A stretch of 64,000 nt of DNA from Azospirillum canadense (GTDB taxonomy: Bacteria; Pseudomonadota; Alphaproteobacteria; Azospirillales; Azospirillaceae). Positions 46,955-55,391 of this stretch are shown here, in pieces. A model generated the notes under the pieces. The model was not told the DNA's origin and did not search any database. It worked only from the letters and a program-made list of their open reading frames with translations. Both the position numbers and the translations under genes were made by a program. The first letter of the stretch is position 1. Each line of letters starts with the position of its first letter. The stretch covers positions 279,001 to 343,000 of the forward strand of contig NZ_JAOQNG010000004.1 in NCBI RefSeq assembly GCF_025961225.1, in the 5' to 3' direction.

Positions 46955-47638
46955 TCAGTCGGTGTCCGTGGCCCTGTCCACCGCGCCGTCCGTGGCCGTT
47001 GCCGGGGAAGCGACCCGCGCCTGGAGCCGCCGCCGGGCGCGCGCCATCAGCAGGTTCAGGGGGAAGCAGAACAGGAAGAACCACGTCATCGCGTACAGGT
47101 AGATCCACAGCATCAGGCCGCTACGGCCGGTCGCCCCGATCACCGTGTTGCAGCGCGACACGATCTCGCCGACGCCGATGACCGACGCGGTGGAGGACGC
47201 CATCACGATGACCACGAAGTAGGAGGTCCAGCCGGGGATGAAGAGCAGCGCTGTTCCCCGGTTGCCGCTCCGCCACTCGCCGATGGCGGTGGACAGGTTG
47301 TCCGATACGAAGCCGACCACGGCGATGGCCAGGGCGAGGGACGCCTTCACCCATGCCGGGAAGCGATAGACGGTGTCGTCGATCTCAAACTCCACCGGAA
47401 TGACGAAGGCCAGGTAGAACAGCACCACGAAGGTCGGTACGTTGCGGGTGAAGGCGGTCAGGGCAAGGCTGCTCCGCACCAGCCCCGGGCGCGCGGCCGT
47501 GCGCATGACCGCCAGCGCCGTGCCCAGCACGCTGCCGATCGCCATCGCGGTCAGCGAGATCACGATGTTCCAGACGAACCCGCCGGCCAGGAACGGTGTC
47601 CAGGTGATCAGCGCTCGCGCGGTCTCAAGCGGTTCCAT
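46955..47638 (-). CDS. Amino-acid-type ABC transporter permease
   Basis: 227 residues with about five hydrophobic spans, of the polar amino acid (HisM/GlnP) permease type: FVWNIVISLTAMAIGSVLGT, FTRNVPTFVVLFYL, SSTASVIGVGEIV. The hydrophilic tail ends in an Asp/Ala-rich stretch. Its start overlaps the end of the upstream fusion gene by 14 bases. No ATPase gene lies in the locus. Confidence 0.85.
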   Translation of the reverse strand: MEPLETARALITWTPFLAGGFVWNIVISLTAMAIGSVLGTALAVMRTAARPGLVRSSLALTAFTRNVPTFVVLFYLAFVIPVEFEIDDTVYRFPAWVKASLALAIAVVGFVSDNLSTAIGEWRSGNRGTALLFIPGWTSYFVVIVMASSTASVIGVGEIVSRCNTVIGATGRSGLMLWIYLYAMTWFFLFCFPLNLLMARARRRLQARVASPATATDGAVDRATDTD

Positions 47639-49235
47639 GGCGCACCATCCTGCGTTCCAGCATGCCGAACAGGCGCACGACCAGCAGCACGATCAGGAAG
47701 TAGGTCACCATCAGGACGTTCATCATGACGCCGGCATTGCCCTGGTCGGCCACGATGGCGGCGGACGACGAGATCAGCTCGGGCACGCCGATGGCGCTGG
47801 CCATGCCGGTGGCCTTGACCACGTTGACCAGCGTGGCGACCAACGGCCCGTAGGCGACGCGCAGCGCCGCCGGCAACGATGACCGCAGCGAGGACGGGTG
47901 CAGGCGGAAGCCCGCCTCGTGCTCCCTCACATGGGCGGCGGCCTCCAAGAAGGCGAAGAGATTGGCCGCACCGGCGTACAGCGACAGGCACAGCGCGGTC
48001 ACCGTGACGCCGTCGAAGGTCCAGCCGTAGGTTCTGACCACCACGCTGCCGATGCCGAAGAACACCACATAGACCTGGAGGAGCGGTGGAGTCATCCGGG
48101 CGAAGGTGGCGAGCCCCTTCACCGCGCGGCTGAGCAGCGGGATGCGGGCCTCGACGGTGATCGCGCCGGCGACGCCGACCAGCAGGCTGCCGGCCAGGCA
48201 CAGGGCGATCAGCTCCAGCGTCACCAGCAGGCCGTGCAGGAAATGGCCGCGGTCGTAGTCGTCGTAGACGATCGTGACGTTGAGGCCCGTCAGCTCCTTC
48301 ATCAGCAGGCCGGCACGGTGCAGGCCGCCGACGTCCGTCGAGGTCAGGACCGCCTTGTTGCGGCATTCCGCCGGCCATTCGCCGTCGGGCTGGCGCGTGC
48401 AGAGGAGTTTGCCGTTGGGCCCGCGGCGCTGCCACAGCTCGTGTGCGCCGGACAGGAAGGCGGACGGCTTCAGGTTCCAGCGGCGCTCGATCTCTATCAG
48501 CAGGCCGGAACGGTGCCAGTCGGCCACCATGTCGGACAGCGTGCGCTCATAGGCCGTGCCGTGTTCGCTCATCGCGATGGCCATGCCCCAATTCAAAGGC
48601 ATGCTGGAGGCCAGGGGCATGCCGTAGCCCTTCCATTCCGGGCTGAACAGGTCGCTGGCGATGGCCGTGTCGTCGTACAGCCAGCCGACGCAGCGCCGGT
48701 CGCGCAGGGCCAGCTTGGCGTCCCGCGTGCCGTTGAAAACCTTGAGATCCAACAGATAGCGTTGCGCCATGGGGCGGTTGAACAGCGCTCCCTGGGTGGC
48801 GCAGATCGTCCGGCCGCGCAGGTCGGCCCAGTCCGTCATCGGCGTGTCGAGCGGCATCAGCAGGTTGACGCCGCTGGCGTAATAATCCGGTTCGATGATG
48901 GTGGTCAGTTGGCGCCGCTGTGCCGTGTCGCCCAGCGTGGCGATGATCAGATCGACGCTTCCCTCTTCCAGCTTCTGCAGGCGGTTGGCGCTGTTGACGC
49001 CGACGAGCTGGAGCTGGACGTCCAACGCCTTCGCGATCTCCCAGGCGAGGTCCGGCTCAAAGCCGACGAGCCCGCCGTCGATGTCGAGCATGCCGAAGGG
49101 CGGATAGTCACCCTTCACGCCGACCATCAGCGTGCCGCGCTTGCGGATCAGGTCCAGGCGGTCGGCGGCGGCCTCCCCGCTGGAGAGGCCGCACAGAAGG
49201 ATCAGGAACAGGGCCGCGACCGATCGTAAGCCCAT
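47625..49235 (-). CDS. Substrate-binding protein fused to amino-acid permease
   Basis: 536 residues. A signal peptide (1-24) is followed by a solute-binding family 3 domain to about 260 (GTLMVGVKGDYPPFG, GFEPDLAWEIAKAL, VDLIIATLGDTAQRR). A linker precedes a permease domain (about 335-530; TFARMTPPLLQVYVVFF, VVKATGMASAIGVPELI). Fusions of this type occur in GlnP-like importers. With the overlapping second permease it should form a heterodimeric importer, but the ATPase must come from elsewhere or is absent. Confidence 0.85.
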   Translation of the reverse strand: MGLRSVAALFLILLCGLSSGEAAADRLDLIRKRGTLMVGVKGDYPPFGMLDIDGGLVGFEPDLAWEIAKALDVQLQLVGVNSANRLQKLEEGSVDLIIATLGDTAQRRQLTTIIEPDYYASGVNLLMPLDTPMTDWADLRGRTICATQGALFNRPMAQRYLLDLKVFNGTRDAKLALRDRRCVGWLYDDTAIASDLFSPEWKGYGMPLASSMPLNWGMAIAMSEHGTAYERTLSDMVADWHRSGLLIEIERRWNLKPSAFLSGAHELWQRRGPNGKLLCTRQPDGEWPAECRNKAVLTSTDVGGLHRAGLLMKELTGLNVTIVYDDYDRGHFLHGLLVTLELIALCLAGSLLVGVAGAITVEARIPLLSRAVKGLATFARMTPPLLQVYVVFFGIGSVVVRTYGWTFDGVTVTALCLSLYAGAANLFAFLEAAAHVREHEAGFRLHPSSLRSSLPAALRVAYGPLVATLVNVVKATGMASAIGVPELISSSAAIVADQGNAGVMMNVLMVTYFLIVLLVVRLFGMLERRMVRHGTA

Positions 49236-49239
49236 GGGG

Positions 49240-50151
49240 TCAGCCCGCCTCCGCCGGGACGGGGCTGGGGGTCGTTGTGGTCCGGCCGGAATCAGGTTGG
49301 GCCTGTTCGGGCGTCTCCGGCATGTCGCGCTCGGCCATCGCCAGGAAGCCGTAGGCGAAGCGCACCGGCAGGATCGCGCCGAGCAGCCGGTCGAGCCCCT
49401 GGAGCAGCAGGGACGACACCACCCCGCTTTCCGGCAGCACGCTCTCCGCCTCCAGGGCCGTCACGGAAAAGCCGGCCTCCTCCAACTCCCCGACGAAGCT
49501 TTCCGGCGTGTAGAGGTGGTAGTAGAGCGTGATCTCCCGGTCCCCGGAATCGATGGGCGCGTGGCGGGTGTAGGTGATGTCGCCCGGTTCCAGCTCGCCG
49601 CGGTCGATCCGCTCCCGGCTGGCCGCCTGCTCCGCGTGGAAGCGGCGCCGCGCGTTGGGGACGGAGGCGATCAGCCGGCCGCCCGGCCGCAGCATCGACG
49701 CCACCCGGCGCAGCGTCTCCAGCCGGCCCGCGCGCGTCGGCACATGGCCCAGCACGCCGAACATCATCAGGGCCAGGTCGAAGGGCGCCAGCGGCTCGGC
49801 CTCGCGGGTGAAGTCCTCCAGGTCGCCGTCGATCAGGACGAGGCGGCCATTGTCCAGGTGCTCCCGGCAGCGCGCGCCCAGATCGTCCAGCGCCACGCGG
49901 CTGATGTCGTAGCCGATGACCCGCGCGTCGGTGTGGTACAGCAGGGGGGCCGCGTAGCGCCCGTCGCCGCAGCCGAAATCCAGGACGCGGTTGCCGACCT
50001 CCTCGACCGAGCGGGCGACCAGGGCGAAGACCTCCTCGTTGGGCGTGGGGTAGCGGTATTTATACAGACCTGTCTTGTAATATTCGTCGTAGTTGCGGGT
50101 GATGTCGACGGGCTGGGTGGGGGGCGCAGCGGGGGGCTGGGTGGGCTTCAT
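49240..50151 (-). CDS. Class I SAM-dependent methyltransferase
   Basis: 303 residues. Motif I DFGCGDG is at 58-64, followed by VIGYDISRVALDDL and PFDLALMMFGVLGHV. The C-terminal part resembles small-molecule methyltransferases, and the last ~30 residues are Pro/Glu/Thr-rich. It lies 78 bases downstream of the multi-span membrane protein gene and 4 bases before the binding protein/permease fusion. Substrate unknown. Confidence 0.87.
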   Translation of the reverse strand: MKPTQPPAAPPTQPVDITRNYDEYYKTGLYKYRYPTPNEEVFALVARSVEEVGNRVLDFGCGDGRYAAPLLYHTDARVIGYDISRVALDDLGARCREHLDNGRLVLIDGDLEDFTREAEPLAPFDLALMMFGVLGHVPTRAGRLETLRRVASMLRPGGRLIASVPNARRRFHAEQAASRERIDRGELEPGDITYTRHAPIDSGDREITLYYHLYTPESFVGELEEAGFSVTALEAESVLPESGVVSSLLLQGLDRLLGAILPVRFAYGFLAMAERDMPETPEQAQPDSGRTTTTPSPVPAEAG

Positions 50152-50229
50152 GGAATTCTCCGGTGTGTCGGTGGCGGCGTCTGGCGCGGGTTCCGCGCGC
50201 GCCGTCCATGGTGTCGGGCGTGGGTTCGA

Positions 50230-51363
50230 TCAGGGCCGCAGCCAGGACCCGCCTTGCTCTTTCGTCTCGGCCGGTGCCGGCGACGGAGCGGGTGCAGGGG
50301 TGGCCGAGGGAGCAGGTGCGGGAGCAGGCGCAGCCGAAGGAGCGGGCGTGGGGGCCGGGGCCGGCTCGTCCGGCTCGTCCTGCGCGGGCGGCGGTGGGGG
50401 CGGCGCTGCTGCGGGCGGGGGCAGCGCGGGCGGCGCGGATTCGGCGGGCGCCTGGACCTCGGCCGGCAGCGGCAACGCGGCGGGCCGGTCGGCGCCGATG
50501 CTCCCACCACCGGACGCGCCGCCCGAACCGCCGCCCGAACCGCCGTCATACGGCTTGGCCGGCTCCGCGCCTTCGGTCGGGAACATCGATTCCACCTTGG
50601 TGACCAGCTGGTTCAGAATCCGGTGGAGCAGCGTCGCGGAAAAGCCGCCGAGCAGCGCCAGGATCGGCTTGCCCATGGTCTTGCCGTCCTGGAAGTCGAT
50701 GCCGACCATCTCCGCCAGGATCAGGCCCGACATCACGCCCATGGCGATGCGCATCCAGTAGGTGGACTCGTATTTCGGCTCGTAGGTGCCCTCGCTGACG
50801 AACTTGTGGGCGGCGAACAGCACGTGGAAGCAGGACCCGATGCCGGCCGCCGCGATGATGAAGGCGAGGTTGACCATCAGCACGGTGCCGCTCAGGGAAT
50901 AGATGCTGCCCGCGATGGTCTCCTTGTTCAGGTTCGGGGACAGGCTGGTGCCGATGAACATCGCCACGAACACCACCGCACCCATCATCAGGCGGCGGAT
51001 GTTGGGCAACGGCCCCAGGATGGAGACCCAGGAATCGCGCGCCGGGTCGGTCTGCATCAGGTACAGCGTGTGCGGCTTGGCCGGCGCCACCAGATGGGCC
51101 AGCTGGCCGTGCAGCACCGCCAGCTCCACCACCTCGGAGGACGCCAGCGTGTCCATGGCCCCGCTGCGCACGCTGTCCAGAAGGGCGAGGCCGCCGTGGA
51201 TGTCCGTCGGCAGCATCATGCCGGAGCCGAGCGCGTACTGAACCATCGCGTCGCATTCGTCCAGCAGCTGGGACCGCATGATCGGCGGCGCCAGGTCGAC
51301 CGTGTCCGCCGAGGCGTCTTCGGCAAACGAAGAATTGTTGGAGCGTCCGAAATCGCGGGCCAT
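50230..51363 (-). CDS. Multi-span membrane protein with Pro/Ala-rich tail
   Basis: 377 residues. About 120 cytoplasmic residues precede three or four hydrophobic segments (MMGAVVFVAMFIG, VNLAFIIAAAGIGS, IAMGVMSGLILAEMVG, ILALLGGFSATLL). After a Gly-rich stretch the last ~95 residues are a Pro/Ala/Glu low-complexity tail. I do not recognise the family. Its place in the DUF2589 locus suggests a membrane platform for the small proteins. Confidence 0.8.
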   Translation of the reverse strand: MARDFGRSNNSSFAEDASADTVDLAPPIMRSQLLDECDAMVQYALGSGMMLPTDIHGGLALLDSVRSGAMDTLASSEVVELAVLHGQLAHLVAPAKPHTLYLMQTDPARDSWVSILGPLPNIRRLMMGAVVFVAMFIGTSLSPNLNKETIAGSIYSLSGTVLMVNLAFIIAAAGIGSCFHVLFAAHKFVSEGTYEPKYESTYWMRIAMGVMSGLILAEMVGIDFQDGKTMGKPILALLGGFSATLLHRILNQLVTKVESMFPTEGAEPAKPYDGGSGGGSGGASGGGSIGADRPAALPLPAEVQAPAESAPPALPPPAAAPPPPPPAQDEPDEPAPAPTPAPSAAPAPAPAPSATPAPAPSPAPAETKEQGGSWLRP

Positions 51364-51444
51364 GTCCGTTCCTAGCTGTCCGGCGGTGGGACCGCCGGAA
51401 GGGATCGCGCGCGGGCCGGGAAGGGACGCCCGGCCCGCGGCGGA

Positions 51445-51918
51445 TCAGGCGTTCACCTGCTTCATGTACAGGTGCATGCCGTTGCCGTTGTGGATGCCGG
51501 TGAAGCCGCGCTGGCGCAGGCCCTCGCTCGGCACCTCGGTGATCACCCCGGCCAGCAGGTGGACGGAACAGCCGCGGTGCTCCGCGACGGCGGCGATCTT
51601 CGACAGCCGGTTCATCGCCTCGTCGGCCTTGGTCAGGAAGTTGGATTCCTGCGAGGTCTGGCACAGGACGAAGACGGCGATCCGCTCGGCGGCGGGGGAC
51701 TGGGCGTTCAGCAGCAGGTCGATGCCGGGCCCCTCGTCCGCCAGCACACGGACGTCGCGCTGGATGTCCGCCTTCGGGAAGCGGTCGCGCATCCAGGCGG
51801 CGAAGTCCGTCTGCAGCCACCGCGACCAGCCGGCGCCGTGCGCGCTGATGTCGTCGAAGTACCGCGCGCGGGCCCACTCGTCGAGGCGGGTGGCGAGGGT
51901 GTTGAGGTCGATCTTCAT
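51445..51918 (-). CDS. Unrecognised 157-residue protein
   Basis: No signal peptide or membrane span. Conserved-looking segments are MKIDLNTLATRLDEWARARY, FVLCQTSQESNFLTKADEAM and the C-terminal GIHNGNGMHLYMKQVN. An alpha/beta fold is likely. AAAGGA lies just before the ATG at 51918; the longer frame upstream is unconserved. A 13-base tandem duplication (GCAGTCCTTTCGG twice) lies at its 5' side. Confidence 0.7.
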   Translation of the reverse strand: MKIDLNTLATRLDEWARARYFDDISAHGAGWSRWLQTDFAAWMRDRFPKADIQRDVRVLADEGPGIDLLLNAQSPAAERIAVFVLCQTSQESNFLTKADEAMNRLSKIAAVAEHRGCSVHLLAGVITEVPSEGLRQRGFTGIHNGNGMHLYMKQVNA

Positions 51919-52046
51919 GGCAGTCCTTTCGGGCAGTCCTTTCGGGCGTTCCCGTCGGGGCGCACCTCCCCGTTCCCGGACTCCGGCGTCGCCGGGGCCC
52001 GGGCGGGCGTGCGCTCTCTCGGGGAGCGGGGGTGGGGAAGGAATGA

Positions 52047-52067
52047 CCCGGTGCGCGTCGCACCGGG
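52047..52067. terminator. Hairpin after the wall-hydrolase gene
   Basis: CCCGGTGCG (52047-52055), a 3-base loop and CGCACCGGG (52059-52067) form a 9-base-pair stem, 6 bases after the stop of the GH19-type gene. No U tract follows, so it may be an mRNA stem that sets expression ratios within the operon rather than a terminator. Confidence 0.45.
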
Positions 52068-52073
52068 CCGGCA

Positions 52074-52859
52074 TCACGCGATGGCCAGAACCCACTTCGC
52101 GCGGGCCAAGCGGGCTTCGCGGTCTTCCAGGCCGTTGTAGCCGCCGTTGATGCGGCGGGTCAGTTCGCGGACGTTGTCCTCGTCGGCCCACTGGTTCAGC
52201 TTGCGGCTGGTCCAGTACCAGCAGGCCACGTCGATGGCGAGTTCCGGGTCGTCGGCGACCTGGCGCGGGTTGTCGCCCGTCACGAGGTCGCGGCCGATGG
52301 CCTCGCCGTAGCGGGTGTAGTTGGACCGGCCGGTCAGCTGGACCAGCCCGCGCCCCTTGAAGCGCTTGCCGTCGCCCGGCTGGGTGTTGCCCAGGTCCTT
52401 GCGGCCCTCGTAGGCGCTGCCGTCGGCGATCTCCTCCTGGTAGCGGAAGTCGCCGCACTCATGCCCGACCTGCGCCAGGAAATGGGCGACGCGCAGCGGG
52501 GTGTCGATGCCGTTGCGCTCCAGGCAGTTCAGCAGCGGCTCGTGGTAGCGCTTGATGTGCGCCTCGGTCGCGCCGGTCATGATGGTCCACAGCTTTTCCT
52601 TGGTCAGGCCGCGCGGCAGCCGGTCCTGGAAAGCCTTCATGGTCTGGTCGCCCGGCTCGGCGCGGCCGTTCGACATCACCCCGGCGTGGCGCTGGAAGGC
52701 GTTCAGCACGCCGACGGTGCCGGAGCCGCACATCCCGTCCGCCGCCAGCGGCTTTTCCAGCCCGCAGGCCGCCGCGTTCATGTTGAGCAGAAGCTGGATG
52801 CGTTTGACGTCGCCCTTGTCGTTGCGGCCGTTCTGGCCGACGGAACCCGTGATGCACAT
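52074..52859 (-). CDS. GH19-type lysozyme/endolysin with peptidoglycan-binding domain
   Basis: 261 residues. The N-terminal ~90 residues are a peptidoglycan-binding-like fold (DVKRIQLLLNMNA, GTVGVLNAFQRHAG). The rest is a GH19/chitinase-like lysozyme domain: HFLAQVGHECGDFRYQEE carries the expected catalytic Glu pair and RFKGRGLVQLTGRSNY is diagnostic. There is no signal peptide from the chosen ATG, as in phage endolysins and in effectors exported by dedicated machines. It sits inside the DUF2589 locus, next to a small secreted protein. Confidence 0.85.
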   Translation of the reverse strand: MCITGSVGQNGRNDKGDVKRIQLLLNMNAAACGLEKPLAADGMCGSGTVGVLNAFQRHAGVMSNGRAEPGDQTMKAFQDRLPRGLTKEKLWTIMTGATEAHIKRYHEPLLNCLERNGIDTPLRVAHFLAQVGHECGDFRYQEEIADGSAYEGRKDLGNTQPGDGKRFKGRGLVQLTGRSNYTRYGEAIGRDLVTGDNPRQVADDPELAIDVACWYWTSRKLNQWADEDNVRELTRRINGGYNGLEDREARLARAKWVLAIA

Positions 52860-52908
52860 CGCGAGAAGCCTCCTGTTGGTCTTGTTGGCCGGGCACGCCG
52901 GCGGCGGA

Positions 52909-53355
52909 TCAGCCGGCCGCGCCCTGGCCGCGCGCGGTGCGCTCCACACGGGTCTTGTGGACCAGCTTGTTCTTCGCGTCGAAGATGGTGATGTCCGCCT
53001 TGTCCGAGCCGTCGGGCGTGACCTGCGCATGGCCATTCCGCAGGGAGTCGCAGTGCGGGCCGTTGCCGCTGTCCAGGGTCAGCAGAAAGGTCTTGTCGTT
53101 CACGCCGGAGAACTGCAGCGTCGACTTGCAGACCCAGGGCGCGCCCCAGACGATGTCGCCGGCGCGGCTGCCGCGCGGCTGGTCGGTGATGATCATCGTC
53201 ATCGGGACGGGGACGGGCCGTCCCTCCTTCACGACTTCGCCGCTCCAGACGCCCTCGATGGGCTTGGTCGTCGGGACCTGGGCGATACCGGGCACGGCGG
53301 TGCTCACGGCCAGGGCCAGCATCAGGCCGGCGCCGGCGATCAGGGTGCGTCGCAT
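52909..53355 (-). CDS. Small exported beta-rich protein with two cysteines
   Basis: 148 residues. A Sec signal peptide of about 25 residues ends VPGIAQV. The mature part starts GVWSGEVV and is rich in beta-type sequence, with Cys-76 and Cys-102 able to form a disulphide. No family is recognised. It starts 12 bases after the Pro-rich anchored protein gene and is followed by the wall hydrolase, so a periplasmic inhibitor or partner is possible but only inferred. Confidence 0.75.
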   Translation of the reverse strand: MRRTLIAGAGLMLALAVSTAVPGIAQVPTTKPIEGVWSGEVVKEGRPVPVPMTMIITDQPRGSRAGDIVWGAPWVCKSTLQFSGVNDKTFLLTLDSGNGPHCDSLRNGHAQVTPDGSDKADITIFDAKNKLVHKTRVERTARGQGAAG

Positions 53356-53367
53356 GGAAATGTCTCC

Positions 53368-53790
53368 TCAGTGTTGAAGGTCTTGGATGAAGGCCGGAAG
53401 CTGTTCCGGCCAGTCGTCGGGAAGGTTGCGCAGCGCGACGGACGCCACCGCCGCCAGCGCCAGCAGGACCGCCACCAGCGTCATGGGGGAGCGCTTCTTC
53501 CGCCGGCCCCGCACGGCGGGGCGCCGCGGAACGGGGGTGCGGCGGGGGCGGGCGGGGTCGGGCCGCGCCGGCGGGAGCGGTTGCGGCTGCGGTTGGGGCG
53601 GTTGCGCACGGTGTTCCGCGCTGGGTTCCGGTGCCGCCGTGTCCTCCGGCGGAGCCGGGTCGGGCTTCGGCGCCGGGTCCGGCTCCCGCTTCGGCGGCGG
53701 GACGATGGACTCCGTGTCCACGACGCGGCGCAGGGACGTCGCCTGGTCGTTGGACAGCGCGATGCGGAAGGAACCGTTACTGTTGCTCAT
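53368..53790 (-). CDS. Pro-rich protein with one membrane span
   Basis: 140 residues: N-terminal MSNSNGSFRIALSNDQATSL, a Pro/Ala/Glu-rich middle, an Arg/Lys cluster, one hydrophobic span near 103-119 (MTLVAVLLALAAVASVAL) and a 20-residue tail. The positive cluster before the span predicts a cytoplasmic N-terminus. It overlaps the preceding DUF2589-like gene by 14 bases. Possibly an anchor or TonB-like linker; no function known. Confidence 0.72.
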   Translation of the reverse strand: MSNSNGSFRIALSNDQATSLRRVVDTESIVPPPKREPDPAPKPDPAPPEDTAAPEPSAEHRAQPPQPQPQPLPPARPDPARPRRTPVPRRPAVRGRRKKRSPMTLVAVLLALAAVASVALRNLPDDWPEQLPAFIQDLQH

Positions 53791-54334
53791 GGCCGCCCTC
53801 CCCGGCATCGGGTTTGCCATCCTCGGGTTTGCCATCGGGTTTGAAGCTGTCGAGCAGCTGGCCTTCGAGCGACACGTCCACCGTGCCGTTCTCCGCCAGC
53901 TCCAGCGCGAGCCGGAACAGCTTCGCGTTTTCCGGCGCCCCCTCCGCCGCGCCCAGCGAGAGCACGGTGTCGTTCGGGTCGTCGGGGGAGGGGTGCTCCT
54001 CCACGACCACCGGCAGTTCCAGCGTCAGCTTCGTCATCCGCAGCGCCATCGGGCGAAGCAGGGCGAGCATCGGCACGGACACATGGGCCGGCCGGCCGGC
54101 CCCGCCGGCGTCCTCCGGCGCGATCTCGATGTTCACGTTCCAGTCGGCCCCGATCCGGGGGCTGCCCTCGCCACCGGCGCCGGGACCGGCTTCGGGATCG
54201 CCGCTCCAGTCCACCAGGACGGGGTCCATCTTCGACAGCCGGTCGATGCGGTCCGCCTCCCAGCGGTCCATGTCCGCGCGCACGGACTGGGCGGCCGCGC
54301 GCAGGACGTGGATAAGCTCCTCCATGCCGATCAT
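53777..54334 (-). CDS. DUF2589-like protein, paralogue C
   Basis: 185 residues. A helical N-terminus (MIGMEELIHVLRAAAQSV) is followed by a core strand pattern, VSVPMLALLRPMALRMTKLT, which lines up with the cores of the two other DUF2589-type proteins of the locus. A C-terminal acidic Gly/Asp/Glu-rich tail follows. No signal peptide. Family assignment is by resemblance and less certain than for paralogue B. Confidence 0.65.
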   Translation of the reverse strand: MIGMEELIHVLRAAAQSVRADMDRWEADRIDRLSKMDPVLVDWSGDPEAGPGAGGEGSPRIGADWNVNIEIAPEDAGGAGRPAHVSVPMLALLRPMALRMTKLTLELPVVVEEHPSPDDPNDTVLSLGAAEGAPENAKLFRLALELAENGTVDVSLEGQLLDSFKPDGKPEDGKPDAGEGGHEQQ

Positions 54335-54348
54335 CGCCGCGGCCCCCG

Positions 54349-54606
54349 CTATTCTTCGAGCCAGTGGGGCCGGCGGGCGAAGCCGACATGGTAGATCATG
54401 CATTGCAGCACGACCTGGTGCTCGCCGATGTTCAGGAGGGTGAAGGTCTTCTCGATGCCCACGATGCGGCCCCGCGGCGGGCCGGCGAGGCATCGGTTGA
54501 GGAGGTCGGCCGCGGACCGGGCCTCCTCTTCCGACGCAAGCTTCTCCGGGTCGGTGCTGCCGACCACGATGCGCTTGATGTAACCGACGTCAGTGAGATC
54601 AAACAT
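54349..54606 (-). CDS. Unrecognised 85-residue protein
   Basis: MFDLTDVGYIKRIVVGSTDP begins a compact alpha/beta-type sequence with two cysteines (LNRCLAG, LQCMIYHVG). No signal or span. It lies between two DUF2589-type genes (81 and 14 bases away) in the same direction. Codon use matches its neighbours, so it is probably real. Confidence 0.72.
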   Translation of the reverse strand: MFDLTDVGYIKRIVVGSTDPEKLASEEEARSAADLLNRCLAGPPRGRIVGIEKTFTLLNIGEHQVVLQCMIYHVGFARRPHWLEE

Positions 54607-54687
54607 GTCTGGTCGCCTGCCCGGAGAGAATGTGCATGCGTGGGGTCAGGCCTTCACGGTGAAGGCCTCAGTGGGCGTTGTTCGGCG

Positions 54688-55323
54688 TTACTCCGCCGCG
54701 GCGCCGGAGCCGATCCGCTTGTCGCCTTCCTTCTTCTCGACCTGCTTGGGCGCGACCGACTGGGACAGCATGTCGAGCACGCGGGCCAGGCCTTCGGGCA
54801 TGCCGTTGTCCTCGGCGTGGACCTCGACGTGGTACTTGGCCGACTGGTCGGTTTGGCGGGTGTTCTCCTTGTGGGAGGCGACCGAGCCGGTCATCTTGAC
54901 GCTGGCCTTCACCGGGCCCCAGCCGCCGGACACGCTGGCCTGGATCTCCGCCTTGGCGTCCGTGGACTCGGCCTGCCGCTCGGAGTTCTTCACCTCCATG
55001 TCGAAGGTGATGTCCACCTTGTTGACGGCCAGCGACGGGATCTTCACCACGGCCAGCAGGGGCACGTCGATGGACACGCGCTCGCTGCCGCTGCCATCCT
55101 CGGTCGGACGGTCGTACTTGAACGACACGGTGCGGATGTCGCCGACGGCGCGGCTGTCCTTCTTCATCTCCTCGGCCGTCGGCGGCATGAAGCCGACCAC
55201 CTTGATGAAGTCGGCCGTCGCGTTGGCCAGGCGGACCTGCGCCTCGCAGGCCGCCATCAGCGGGCCACCGATCAGGTCGCCCATGGGAAGGCCGCGGAAC
55301 TGGTCACCCATGTTGATAGGCAT
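54688..55323 (-). CDS. DUF2589-family protein, paralogue B
   Basis: 211 residues. The family N-terminus is clear: LIGGPLMAACEAQVRLANAT, then ADFIKVVGFMPP. The core VSIDVPLLAVVKIPSLAVNK is followed by VDITFDMEVKNS. A Gln/Ser/Lys-rich C-terminal region ends in a short tail. DUF2589 proteins have no established function. No signal peptide, so cytoplasmic or membrane-associated. Confidence 0.82.
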   Translation of the reverse strand: MPINMGDQFRGLPMGDLIGGPLMAACEAQVRLANATADFIKVVGFMPPTAEEMKKDSRAVGDIRTVSFKYDRPTEDGSGSERVSIDVPLLAVVKIPSLAVNKVDITFDMEVKNSERQAESTDAKAEIQASVSGGWGPVKASVKMTGSVASHKENTRQTDQSAKYHVEVHAEDNGMPEGLARVLDMLSQSVAPKQVEKKEGDKRIGSGAAAE

Positions 55324-55340
55324 TGCTTTTCCCTTTCATT

Positions 55341-55391
55341 GGTCAGATTTGCCAATCGGTTGAATTTGCAAATTGGTTAGATTTGCTTGTC
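55341..55391. repeat. Three 17-base imperfect direct repeats
   Basis: Units beginning GGTCAGATTTGC, GGTTGAATTTGC and GGTTAGATTTGC follow each other every 17 bases. The third runs into the last codons of paralogue A. They fill the 53-base spacer before paralogue B and are A+T-rich. They could be a protein-binding array or an RNA control element; 17 bases is not a whole number of helical turns. Confidence 0.55.

Noticed and set aside
50240..50520. Pro/Ala codon-repeat tract as a possible tandem-repeat locus
   Set aside because: It is low-complexity coding sequence for the tail of the membrane protein with no exact repeat unit.
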